A stretch of 12,751 nt of DNA from Pseudomonadota bacterium (GTDB taxonomy: Bacteria; Pseudomonadota; Alphaproteobacteria; Rhizobiales; Beijerinckiaceae): positions 1 through 12,751 of the forward strand of contig JAJXZN010000190.1 of the NCBI GenBank assembly GCA_021780015.1. Direction: 5' to 3'. The stretch's first letter is position 1. Each line of letters opens with the position of its first letter. Of the stretch, positions 1 through 6,166 are shown in pieces. The notes under the pieces are model-generated. The model had not been told where the DNA came from and did no database searches. It was given only the letters and a program-made list of their open reading frames with translations. The translations under genes and the position numbers were made by a program.

Positions 1-140
1 AGGACAGCCTGCTTCCCTACCAGGGCGGCGGCGGGGGCGCCGCACCGGCCGGCAGCCTGCCGAGCGGATATATGCACGATTCCGCCCCGCCACGCCCGGC
101 CTTATCCCCAGGGCCGCGCCCGGCCGCCACCTTCCGCTGA
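1..140 (+). CDS. Possible 3' end of an unidentified gene (partial at window edge)
   Basis: Read from base 3, the frame gives about 45 residues ending in TGA at 138-140. The residues are a Gly/Ala/Pro-rich tail (DSLLPYQGGGGGAAPAG then SLPSGYMHDSAPPRP) finishing in AATFR. Third positions in this frame are mostly G or C, as in the real genes of the window, which is why it is preferred over the two other frames, which are also open here. Such low-complexity tails are common at the C-terminus of alphaproteobacterial envelope or cell-division proteins, but no domain is visible and no function can be given. It could equally be non-coding GC-rich spacer. The upstream sequence would decide. Confidence 0.4.
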   Translation, partial: DSLLPYQGGGGGAAPAGSLPSGYMHDSAPPRPALSPGPRPAATFR

Positions 141-409
141 GTCGTTCCGCCGAAGCGAAGTGGTCGCTGCGGCCCGCCGGCGGCGAATGAAATTTATCCT
201 TTTTTAAACTTGGGTTTTGGCGATTCGCAAAGCGCGCGTGCGCTGCGGGATATCGAGCTTTGCCATGGCGCATATCTGTCGCCCAATTGCCACATGGCTT
301 GGCGAAATGCGCTCGAAGGTCGCAGAGCCTATCGACCGTTTCGGGAAAATCTCTAGGATCGAGCACCGGAATACTCGACTCATAAAAGTGATAACAGGGG
401 GACATATTA
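141..409 (+). promoter_or_regulatory. Porin gene leader and promoter region
   Basis: This 269-base stretch holds no convincing gene. It begins GC-rich, then turns AT-rich around 188-215 (T-run and AAACTTGGGTTTTGG), a likely place for promoter elements, although I cannot assign a -35/-10 pair with confidence. A candidate PhoB half-site pair lies at 276-293 and is listed separately. The stretch ends in a strong Shine-Dalgarno AGGGGGA at 396-402, seven bases before the porin ATG. If transcription starts near the AT-rich block, the mRNA leader would be nearly 200 bases long, as is common for abundant outer-membrane proteins. Confidence 0.45.
276..293 (+). promoter_or_regulatory. Candidate Pho box before the porin gene
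   Basis: The sequence CTGTCGC-CCAA-TTGCCAC has the Pho-box layout of two 7-mers in an 11-base repeat. It matches the known consensus CTGTCAT-N4-CTGTCAT/C at about 10 of 14 positions. It is identical at 14 of 18 positions to the better candidate before plcP (2526-2543), including the CTGTC and TGCCAC cores. It sits 116 bases before the porin start codon, which needs a leader of moderate length. The match alone is weak; the similarity to the plcP box is what makes it worth recording. Confidence 0.3.
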
Positions 410-1978
410 ATGGTGAAATCTCCATCCGAGTCTCGCCGCAGCGGCCGCCTTGCGCGGATGGTCGTTTTTGCGGCGGCGGCGGCGATGAGCATGACTGTGG
501 TCAGCCAGGCTCGCGCGGACGTGACCGATCAGCTTCTTGATCAATTGCGCGCCAAGGGCGTTCTGACCCGTGGCGAATACTCCAAGCTGAAGTCCCGCCA
601 TGCGGCGGAAAAGGCGGACATGGCCCGCCCCTATGGCCGTCATTATTCGAAAGACGGCGTCGTCGTCGTTCCGGACGACCGTTACCTGACCCGCCTCGAC
701 AAGGGCATCGGCTTCCACATCCCCGGCCTCGTCACCAAGGAAGGTGAAGTCGGCGCGATCGATGTGAAAATCTCCGGCGACCTCGTGTTCGGCGCGGACG
801 AAACTTTTGATAAGCGTGGCACGGCGACAGTCGCTGGTGGCCTCGTCACTGCCAGCTCGAACCAGCCGTATAATTCGATCCAGGCCGGCCTGCTGCCGAG
901 CGCGATCGTGCTGAGCATCGCCACCAACCAGATGGGTTACGATCTCGGCTTCACCATCGGCGCCTATACGGGCGGCAACAACGTTGCTCCGAATGGCAGC
1001 AACGCCAATGGTCCCGGCTCGCCGAACGCTCTCGGCACCCCCGGCATCGACCTTCGTCAGGTCTTCGGCACGATCGGCACGCCGACCTTCGGCACCGTCA
1101 AGATCGGCCGCGATCTCGGCCTGTTCGGTTCGGACGCCATCCTGAACGACGCGACCCTGCTCGGCATGGGCTCGCCGCTGACGACGCAGTCGCCCGCCAA
1201 CACGTCGCTCGGCCGTATCGGCGTCGGCTATGTGTATGCGGACTGGATTCCGCAGATCACCTATACGACGCCGGACTTCAACGGCTTCACGGCATCGATC
1301 AGCGCCATGACGCCTTTGAACGCGAACGATGCTTTAGCCGGCAGTTTTGTCAACTTCGCCGGCGGTTTGACACCGTATTCGTCTACCCTGACGGGTCAAG
1401 AACTGCCGATGGTTCAGGGCCAGATCAAGTGGAAGGGCAATATTGCGCCGGGCGCGGCTTTGACCGTGTCGGGCGATGCTCTTTGGCAGCAACACAAAGC
1501 TGACTATACGATCAACGGCGGAACCGGCAGCGTTGGCCTTCTCCCGCAGAATGGCACAACCAACAGCTGGGGTGTCGACGGCTTCGGCAAGTTGGACATC
1601 GACGGCTTCAGCTTCGTGGCCTACGGCTATTATGGCCAGGGCCTCGGCACGACCGGCTTCTTCTTTGATGGCTTTGATATTGCCGGCAATGCCCGCAAGT
1701 CCTACGGCGGTTATGCCCAGGCGTCCTACACCTGGGATAAGTTCACCTTCGGCGCGAGCTGGGGCGTGAGCGCCTTGGAGGCGACGGGCTTCGATTGGGC
1801 CATCGGCGCCGGGCCGACCTTGGTGCACGACAACGAGAGCATCATCGGCTTCCTGCGCTATCAGCTGACGCCTTGGATGGCGCTGCAGGCGGAATACGGC
1901 CACACCTGGGCGATCAACCAGCTCGGCCAATCGGTCTCGGAAGACGACCTCTGGCTCGGCACGGCTTGGTTCTTCTAA
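410..1978 (+). CDS. Outer-membrane porin (16-strand-type beta-barrel)
   Basis: A 522-residue secreted protein that should form a passive diffusion channel in the outer membrane. The N-terminus is basic (SESRRSGRLAR), followed by a hydrophobic Ala-rich core (17-32) and a signal-peptidase I site ARA|D after residue 36. Residues 38-75 look helical and charged (LLDQLRAKGVLTRGEYSKL), the N-terminal segment seen in many alphaproteobacterial porins. The rest alternates polar and hydrophobic/aromatic strands with Gly/Asn-rich loops (for example around 190-210). The last residues are GTAWFF, the C-terminal Phe signature recognised by the BAM assembly machine. The start is fixed by AGGGGGA seven bases upstream, and a strong terminator follows, so it is a monocistronic, probably highly expressed gene. 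Pore substrate cannot be read from the sequence. A weak Pho-box candidate upstream would allow a role in phosphate or phosphorylated-compound uptake (inference). Confidence 0.88.
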   Translation: MVKSPSESRRSGRLARMVVFAAAAAMSMTVVSQARADVTDQLLDQLRAKGVLTRGEYSKLKSRHAAEKADMARPYGRHYSKDGVVVVPDDRYLTRLDKGIGFHIPGLVTKEGEVGAIDVKISGDLVFGADETFDKRGTATVAGGLVTASSNQPYNSIQAGLLPSAIVLSIATNQMGYDLGFTIGAYTGGNNVAPNGSNANGPGSPNALGTPGIDLRQVFGTIGTPTFGTVKIGRDLGLFGSDAILNDATLLGMGSPLTTQSPANTSLGRIGVGYVYADWIPQITYTTPDFNGFTASISAMTPLNANDALAGSFVNFAGGLTPYSSTLTGQELPMVQGQIKWKGNIAPGAALTVSGDALWQQHKADYTINGGTGSVGLLPQNGTTNSWGVDGFGKLDIDGFSFVAYGYYGQGLGTTGFFFDGFDIAGNARKSYGGYAQASYTWDKFTFGASWGVSALEATGFDWAIGAGPTLVHDNESIIGFLRYQLTPWMALQAEYGHTWAINQLGQSVSEDDLWLGTAWFF

Positions 1979-2001
1979 GCCTCTCTTGAGAGCCTGAATT
2001 C

Positions 2002-2037
2002 AGCGCCGGACGGGCAACCGTCCGGCGCTTTTCTTTT
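2002..2037 (+). terminator. Rho-independent terminator of the porin gene
   Basis: A perfect 12-bp G/C-rich stem, AGCGCCGGACGG (2002-2013) and CCGTCCGGCGCT (2018-2029), is closed by a GCAA tetraloop and followed by a T-rich run TTTTCTTTT to 2037. It begins 23 bases after the porin stop. This is a canonical intrinsic terminator and separates the porin from everything downstream. Confidence 0.93.
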
Positions 2038-2045
2038 GCCCTGAT

Positions 2046-2090
2046 CCCCTCTCCCCGCTTGCGGGGAGAGGGCTAGGGTGAGGGGCTGGG
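2046..2090 (+). repeat. Left 45-bp hairpin repeat of the DUF559 element
   Basis: The outer part is a 12-bp near-perfect palindrome, CCCTCTCCCCGC with GCGGGGAGAGGG around a TT centre. An inward tail CTAGGGTGAGGGGCTGGG follows. The reverse complement matches 2472-2516 at 42 of 45 positions; the differences are the loop dinucleotide and one tail base. The tail runs into the Shine-Dalgarno of the DUF559 gene. Repeats of this CCCTCTCCCCGC type are familiar intergenic palindromes in Hyphomicrobiales genomes. Confidence 0.85.
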
Positions 2091-2098
2091 AGGAGCCA

Positions 2099-2464
2099 AT
2101 GCGCGGTTTGCGAATCCCTGAGGTCAGACGAGCCCGTCAACTGCGCCGATCGCAAACATCGGCAGAAGCAAAACTTTGGGCGAAGCTCAGATCGCGCCGG
2201 CTAAGCGGCTTCAAATTTGTTCGCCAAGCGCCAATCGGACCTTATCTCGCCGATTTCCTTTGCCGGGAGGAAAACTTGGTCGTCGAGGTGGATGGCGCGA
2301 CACACGGCACCCCGGAAGAGATTGCGGCGGACGCTCGGCGCTCTGCCCATCTGGCGAAGGCCGATTATCGCGTCCTAAGAGTCACAAACACCGAAGTCTT
2401 CGAGAATACCGAAGCTGTCCTGGAGACGATTCTCGCCGTGCTCGAGCGGCGGAAGGCGTTATAG
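2099..2464 (+). CDS. DUF559 family protein, Vsr/MutH-like PD-(D/E)XK nuclease fold
   Basis: 121 residues, full length for the family. Family hallmarks in order: RARQLRRSQTSAEAKLWAKL (residues 11-30), FVRQAPIGPYLADFLC (40-55), the core LVVEVDGATHG (60-70) and, near the C-terminus, YRVLRVTNTEVFENTEAVLETI. Asp52, Glu63 and Asp65 are in the places expected for the metal-binding acidic residues of the Vsr-like endonuclease fold; activity of DUF559 proteins is not established. The ATG at 2099 is preferred because GGGAGGAG (2088-2095) lies at proper distance. A GTG at 2078 in the same frame lies inside the flanking repeat and would add seven repeat-encoded residues. Part of the ribosome-binding site is contributed by the repeat itself. 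The gene is bounded by inverted hairpins and has no operon partner. Confidence 0.85.
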   Translation: MRGLRIPEVRRARQLRRSQTSAEAKLWAKLRSRRLSGFKFVRQAPIGPYLADFLCREENLVVEVDGATHGTPEEIAADARRSAHLAKADYRVLRVTNTEVFENTEAVLETILAVLERRKAL

Positions 2465-2471
2465 CCAATCC

Positions 2472-2516
2472 CCCAGCCCCTCACCCTAACCCTCTCCCCG
2501 CGGGCGGGGAGAGGGG
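2472..2516 (-). repeat. Right 45-bp hairpin repeat of the DUF559 element
   Basis: This is the inverted copy of 2046-2090, matching 42 of 45 bases. It starts eight bases after the DUF559 stop codon with the tail CCCAGCCCCTCACCCTA. It then forms the palindrome CTCTCCCCGC/GCGGGGAGAG around a GG centre. As RNA it would make a strong hairpin and may end or protect the DUF559 transcript, but there is no T-run for a classical terminator. Confidence 0.85.
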
Positions 2517-2525
2517 ACCACATCC

Positions 2526-2543
2526 CTGTCATCAAAGTGCCAC
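2526..2543 (+). promoter_or_regulatory. Candidate Pho box of the plcP-agt operon
   Basis: CTGTCAT-CAAA-GTGCCAC: the first 7-mer is a perfect PhoB half-site, the spacer is the required four bases, and the second half matches at five of seven positions if the final T/C is accepted. It lies 43 bases before the plcP start codon. This fits PhoB-dependent transcription starting shortly downstream of the box. PhoB control of plcP under phosphate limitation is established in Sinorhizobium meliloti, so location and gene identity support each other. Confidence 0.62.
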
Positions 2544-2586
2544 CCGACTCGGCCAAGGACATGACGTCTCATCGGGAGTCGGAACC

Positions 2587-3408
2587 GTGGCGAAAAAGCA
2601 TCTCGACAGCATCGCCGTCCGGACACTTTTCCTGTCCGATCTGCATTTGGGAACAAAGGGTTGCCAGGCAGGCCTCCTGCTAGACTTCCTCAAGCATTGC
2701 GACGTGGACCATATCTATCTTGTCGGTGACGTGATCGACGGCTGGCGGCTGAAATCCGGCTGGTACTGGCCGGAATCGCACAACAACGTCGTCCGCAAGC
2801 TGTTGAAACGCGTCCACAAAGGCGTCAAGATCACCTATATTCCTGGTAACCACGACGAATTCATGCGTGATTACGTCGGGCATAATTTCGGCGGTATCGA
2901 CGTCATGGATACCGCGATCCACGAGGCGGCGGACGGCAAGCGCTTCCTCGTCATGCACGGCGACCAGTTCGATCTCGTCGTCCGGCATGCGCCGTGGCTT
3001 GCCGTGCTCGGCGATGGAGCCTACGAATTGGCGCTGTGGATCAACACCTATCTCAATATGGTCCGCCGCCGGCTCGGCCTGGATTATTGGTCGCTGTCGT
3101 CCTGGGCGAAATTGAAGGTGAAGAGCGCTGTCAACCATATCGGCCGGTTCGAATCGGCGCTTTCGGGCGAGGCCCGGCGGCGCGACGCCTATGGCGTCAT
3201 CTGCGGCCATATTCACCACGCCATCATCCATGACGACTTCGGCGTGCGCTATATGAACACCGGCGATTGGGTCGAGAGCTGCACCGCGCTGGTTGAACAT
3301 TTCGACGGCCGGTTCGAGATTATCCATTGGGCCGACAAAGTGCGCGAAGCCAAGGAAGCGCTCGCCGCGGCGGCCCAGCAGCCTGAGATCGAGGCGACGG
3401 CGGCGTGA
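2587..3408 (+). CDS. plcP: PlcP-type metallophosphatase, phospholipase C of phosphate-starvation lipid remodelling
   Basis: 273 residues of the COG2908 (LpxH-like) calcineurin fold. All metal-site motifs are intact: SDLHLG (Asp18, His20), GDVIDGW (Asp48), GNHDEF (Asn88, His89), MHGDQFD (His124) and GHIHHA (His208, His210). The family is often labelled UDP-2,3-diacylglucosamine hydrolase. Alphaproteobacteria normally use LpxI for that step, and the S. meliloti relative PlcP is a Mn-dependent phospholipase C that turns phosphatidylcholine and other phospholipids into diacylglycerol when phosphate is short. Two features favour PlcP here: the overlap (GTGA) with a GT4 glycosyltransferase, as in plcP-agt operons, and a candidate Pho box 43 bases upstream. 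The start chosen is GTG 2587 with CGGGAG eight bases before. The frame stays open far upstream through the DUF559 gene, but that part has no family similarity. No signal peptide or TM segment; probably a cytoplasmic, membrane-associated enzyme. LpxH activity remains the alternative. Confidence 0.82.
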   Translation: MAKKHLDSIAVRTLFLSDLHLGTKGCQAGLLLDFLKHCDVDHIYLVGDVIDGWRLKSGWYWPESHNNVVRKLLKRVHKGVKITYIPGNHDEFMRDYVGHNFGGIDVMDTAIHEAADGKRFLVMHGDQFDLVVRHAPWLAVLGDGAYELALWINTYLNMVRRRLGLDYWSLSSWAKLKVKSAVNHIGRFESALSGEARRRDAYGVICGHIHHAIIHDDFGVRYMNTGDWVESCTALVEHFDGRFEIIHWADKVREAKEALAAAAQQPEIEATAA

Positions 3409-4454
3409 CCAAACTTCTGATTGCCACCGATGCCTGGGGGCCGCAGATCAATGGCGTGGTCCGCTCGCTCGAGAATATCGCCGCGCATGCGGCGAGCTTC
3501 GGTGTCAATGTCCGGTTTCTGACGCCGACGGATTTTTGGACCCTGCCCCTGCCGGGCTATCGCGAGATCCGGCTGGCGCTCGCCTATCCGCGCAAGGTTG
3601 CGGGCTTCATCGCCGACTTCAATCCGGATTTCATCCACATCGCGACGGAAGGGCCGATCGGCCTCGCGACGCGGCGCGCCTGCCTGCATGGCCGGCGCAC
3701 CTTCACGACGAGCTATCACACGCGCTTCCCGGAATATGTCGCGGCGCGGCTGCCTATCCCGATGCGGGTGAGCTATGCGGCGCTGCGCCGCTTTCACAGC
3801 GCCGCCGCCGGCACGATGGTGAGTTCTCCCAGCCTCGAAAACATTCTTGCGGGGCACGGTTTCCGCAACCTGATGCGCTGGTCGCGCGGGGTTGACGGCA
3901 CTTTGTTCCGGCCGCGGCCGGAGAACGCATTGGCCGGCCTGCCGGGGCCGATCTTTCTCTTCGTCGGCCGCTTGGCGGTCGAGAAGAATATCGAGGCGTT
4001 TTTGAAGCTCGATCTGCCCGGCTCGAAAGTCATCGTCGGCGACGGGCCCCTGCAGGCGCGCCTTGCCGCCGCCTATCCGGCGGCGCATTTCCTCGGCGCC
4101 CGCAGCGGCGAGGCCCTGGCGCAGGTCTATTCCGCGGCCGATGTCTTCGTCTTTCCGAGCCGCACCGACACGTTCGGCATCGTCCTGCTCGAAGCTTTGG
4201 CCTCGGGCGTTCCGGTCGCGGCCTTCCCGGTCACCGGGCCGCTCGATGTGATCGGCGATTCCGGCACCGGCGTCCTGAGCCACGACCTGCGCGAGGCAGC
4301 GCTGCGGGCGCTCGACATTTCGCGCGAACATTGCCGCAAATATGCGGCCAAGTTCACCTGGAAGGAAAGCGCCCGCCAGTTCTTCGACAATATCCGCGTG
4401 GCGCAGAACCAGGGCGCGTCGATCGAACTCGCCAATCTCGCCGAGCCGGCCTGA
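3405..4454 (+). CDS. agt: GT4 glycosyltransferase, probable Agt diacylglycerol glycosyltransferase
   Basis: 349 residues of GT-B fold. The N-terminal acceptor domain starts TKLLIATDAWGPQINGVVRS (glycine-rich loop near 11-18) and includes TSYHTRFPEYV (102-112). The C-terminal nucleotide-sugar domain contains FLFVGRLAVEKN (184-195), VIVGDGP (209-215) and PSRTDTFGIVLLEALASG (251-268). That last motif is the EX7E region with Asp255 replacing the first Glu, as usual in the TDTFG subgroup that contains lipid glycosyltransferases. Agt in Agrobacterium and marine alphaproteobacteria makes monoglucosyl- and glucuronosyl-diacylglycerol from the diacylglycerol released by PlcP. Start GTG 3405 overlaps the plcP stop by four bases, implying translational coupling and a shared promoter. 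The sugar donor cannot be read from the sequence. The gene ends 16 bases from the convergent phosphatase gene with no obvious terminator between them. Confidence 0.82.
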   Translation: MTKLLIATDAWGPQINGVVRSLENIAAHAASFGVNVRFLTPTDFWTLPLPGYREIRLALAYPRKVAGFIADFNPDFIHIATEGPIGLATRRACLHGRRTFTTSYHTRFPEYVAARLPIPMRVSYAALRRFHSAAAGTMVSSPSLENILAGHGFRNLMRWSRGVDGTLFRPRPENALAGLPGPIFLFVGRLAVEKNIEAFLKLDLPGSKVIVGDGPLQARLAAAYPAAHFLGARSGEALAQVYSAADVFVFPSRTDTFGIVLLEALASGVPVAAFPVTGPLDVIGDSGTGVLSHDLREAALRALDISREHCRKYAAKFTWKESARQFFDNIRVAQNQGASIELANLAEPA

Positions 4455-4470
4455 ATCGCGCGGCCGTCGC

Positions 4471-6009
4471 CTAATTCCCCGACAGATCGAGTGCGCCGGT
4501 CAGATCGCCGAGTTTCGGCTCGCCCGCCTTCGCCATAGCCGCGTCGCGCGCCTTCAACCCAGCCAATTCCGGCAATCCGAAACGCCGCGTAATCAGCCGT
4601 AGGATCGAGGTCGTGTCGTAGAGCGTGTGATCGACGCGGCCGCGCCTGGCAAAGGGCGAGACGATCAGCGTCGGCACCCGCGTACCGGGGCCGAAGCGGT
4701 CGCCCTTCGGCGGCGCGACATGGTCCCAGAAGCCGCCATTCTCATCATAGGTGATGATCACCACCATATGCGGCCATTGCGGGCTTTTCTGCAGATGCCC
4801 GACGAGATCGAAGAGGTGCTTGTCGCCGGCGAGCACATCGGCATAGCCCGGATGTTCGTCGAGATTGGCGGGCGGCTTGTAGAACGTCACAGGCGGCAGC
4901 GCGCCCGCATCGATATCTTTGATGAAGAGTTCCCCGGCAAGGCCCGCGTCGCGCAGGTGCGCGGCCCGCGCCGGCGTGCCCGGAGCGAGGAATTTGAAGT
5001 AATTGAACGGCTGATGATGAAAGACGAGCGCCTGCGAATCCTTCGTGTCCTTGCCTGAGAGCGCCGCACCCCAGCCGCCGGCATACCAGGCCCAGGCGAT
5101 GTTCTTATCATCGAGAAGATCGCCGATCGTGGTCTCGGTCTGCGGCGGCAAGGTCGTGGCGGCGTGCCGATCGGCGAGCGCCGGCTCGCCGCCCGGTTGC
5201 GGCGGATTGGCGCTCGGCTGATAGGGCGGCTGCATGGTATTGACCGCGTAGAAATCCGGCGTCAGCGCGCGGTCTTTGGCGAATTTCGGCGGTCCGTCGA
5301 GGGCCGAGGCGGGCGAATCGGCCGCGAGCTTAAGGCTGACGCCGTCCGGGTTGATGGCTGAAATCTGATCCTTCGCCGGGCTCTCGTCGGCATGCGGATA
5401 GATCGGCGCGCAGGCGCAGATCAGTTCGAAATGGTTGAGGAACGAGCCGCCGAACGCGCCCATGAAGAAATTATCGGCCAGCACATAGTCCTTGGCGATC
5501 GGCCAAAGCGGCAGTTTCGACCCGTCGTAATGGCCCATGACGAGGCCGCCGGCATCGCTATAGGCGGCGAAGCGGTCGTTCTTGCCGCCGTCGATCTGCA
5601 TCTGATTCTGATAGAAGCGGTGCACGAGGTCGCGCGTCTCGATGCTGAGCGGCAGGTTGAAGCCCTTCGGATCGTCGATGGCGAACGGCGCATTGGGCAG
5701 CCCCTCCGTCTTCTCCTGCGGAATCGGCGGCACCACGTGCTTGCCGGTCAGGCCGCGCCAAATCGGCGGCAAGCGCGCCAACAGCGTGCCATCGCGGTCG
5801 CGCTGCTCGAACTGCGCCGGCGCAAGATCGGCGAGGCCGCGGGCGCCGGGAAAATCGCCGTAGAGCGCATCGAAGCTGCGGTTCTCGGCATAGAGGATGA
5901 CAATCGTCTTGATCTGATCGAGACCGCCGGCGGCGCGCGCCGGGGCAGCCGCCAGCGCCAAAGCGCCAAACGCCGCGCCTAGCAAGCCGATCGCACGGAT
6001 TGCCCTCAT
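4471..6009 (-). CDS. Secreted acid phosphatase / phosphoesterase of the AcpA-phospholipase C superfamily (PF04185)
   Basis: 512 residues, the same length class as Francisella AcpA. The signal peptide has a hydrophobic core at 7-22 and probable cleavage after APARA (about residue 26), so it is exported to the periplasm or beyond. Family motifs are intact: VILYAENRSFDALYG with Glu42-Asn43 as metal ligands, GAFGGSFLNHFELIC with Ser189 as the likely nucleophile position, and ITYDENGGFWDHVAPP with Asp422 and the Asp429-His430 pair. The C-terminal YDTTSILRLITRRFGLP is also typical. The superfamily includes acid phosphatases and phosphatidylcholine-type phospholipases C; AcpA-like acid phosphatase is more likely from length and motif spacing. 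It would release phosphate from organic esters outside the cytoplasm. A GGGAGAGAAGG Shine-Dalgarno precedes the ATG, and a moderate Pho-box candidate lies 44 bases upstream. It is convergent with agt and divergent from the AEC permease gene. Confidence 0.85.
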   Translation of the reverse strand: MRAIRAIGLLGAAFGALALAAAPARAAGGLDQIKTIVILYAENRSFDALYGDFPGARGLADLAPAQFEQRDRDGTLLARLPPIWRGLTGKHVVPPIPQEKTEGLPNAPFAIDDPKGFNLPLSIETRDLVHRFYQNQMQIDGGKNDRFAAYSDAGGLVMGHYDGSKLPLWPIAKDYVLADNFFMGAFGGSFLNHFELICACAPIYPHADESPAKDQISAINPDGVSLKLAADSPASALDGPPKFAKDRALTPDFYAVNTMQPPYQPSANPPQPGGEPALADRHAATTLPPQTETTIGDLLDDKNIAWAWYAGGWGAALSGKDTKDSQALVFHHQPFNYFKFLAPGTPARAAHLRDAGLAGELFIKDIDAGALPPVTFYKPPANLDEHPGYADVLAGDKHLFDLVGHLQKSPQWPHMVVIITYDENGGFWDHVAPPKGDRFGPGTRVPTLIVSPFARRGRVDHTLYDTTSILRLITRRFGLPELAGLKARDAAMAKAGEPKLGDLTGALDLSGN

Positions 6010-6166
6010 CGCCTTCTCTCCCGGGCCGCAGCCGCATTTAACATCGGGACGCTATGACGGGCGTTTGACGTTGTCGTCATTTGATCTTTCCGCCCGCTTC
6101 TGGTTCGAGAGAAGAAAACGACAATCGAGAGGAAGGACGCCGCCCGCCGCAAGGTAAAGCCCGTTC
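6010..6166. promoter_or_regulatory. Divergent promoter region, phosphatase gene / AEC permease gene
   Basis: 157 bases between two divergent start codons. The phosphatase side carries its Shine-Dalgarno immediately before 6009 and a Pho-box candidate at 6054-6071. The AEC side carries AAGGTAA about twelve bases before ATG 6167. AT-richer DNA around 6071-6120 is the likely promoter area. No reading frame here looks like a gene. Confidence 0.5.
6054..6071 (-). promoter_or_regulatory. Candidate Pho box before the acid phosphatase gene
   Basis: On the minus strand: ACGTCAA-ACGC-CCGTCAT. The second 7-mer matches the half-site at six of seven positions, the first at only four, with correct four-base spacing and phase. 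It sits 44 bases before the phosphatase ATG, almost the same distance as the plcP candidate. As a stand-alone site it is modest; gene function and position raise it. Confidence 0.32.

Larger units (their letters stand above)
2046..2516 (+). mobile_element. DUF559 gene cassette bounded by inverted hairpin repeats
   Basis: A compact unit of 471 bp: left repeat, 121-codon DUF559 gene, right repeat. It fits exactly between the porin terminator (ends 2037) and the plcP control region (Pho-box candidate from 2526). The two 45-bp ends are inverted copies, each with its own hairpin on the outside. No transposase-like gene and no clear target-site duplication is seen at the borders. The organisation resembles REP-palindrome/RAYT units, in which a single nuclease-like gene is flanked by palindromes it may act on. 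That this cassette is or was mobile is inference from structure. Confidence 0.5.

Noticed and set aside
217..540. An open frame crossing the porin leader and signal-peptide region.
   Set aside because: It overlaps the porin start out of frame, has no ribosome-binding site and encodes Arg/Cys-rich sequence without motifs.
2176..2586. Long upstream extension of the plcP frame through the DUF559 gene and the right repeat.
   Set aside because: The extension lies out of frame over a well-conserved DUF559 gene, crosses a hairpin repeat and the Pho-box candidate, and has no family similarity. GTG 2587 with CGGGAG upstream starts the protein right before the first metal motif.
2587..3408. Naming the metallophosphatase LpxH (lipid A biosynthesis).
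   Set aside because: The fold is shared, but the agt overlap, the Pho-box candidate and the usual use of LpxI in alphaproteobacteria favour PlcP. It is kept as an alternative in the gene entry.
3249..4331. Long open frame antisense to agt (about 360 codons), and similar long antisense frames over the AEC permease, the ClC gene and the PF03601 transporter.
   Set aside because: They are Arg/Asp/Gly-rich mirror translations of GC3-rich genes with no domain motifs; long antisense frames are expected at this base composition.
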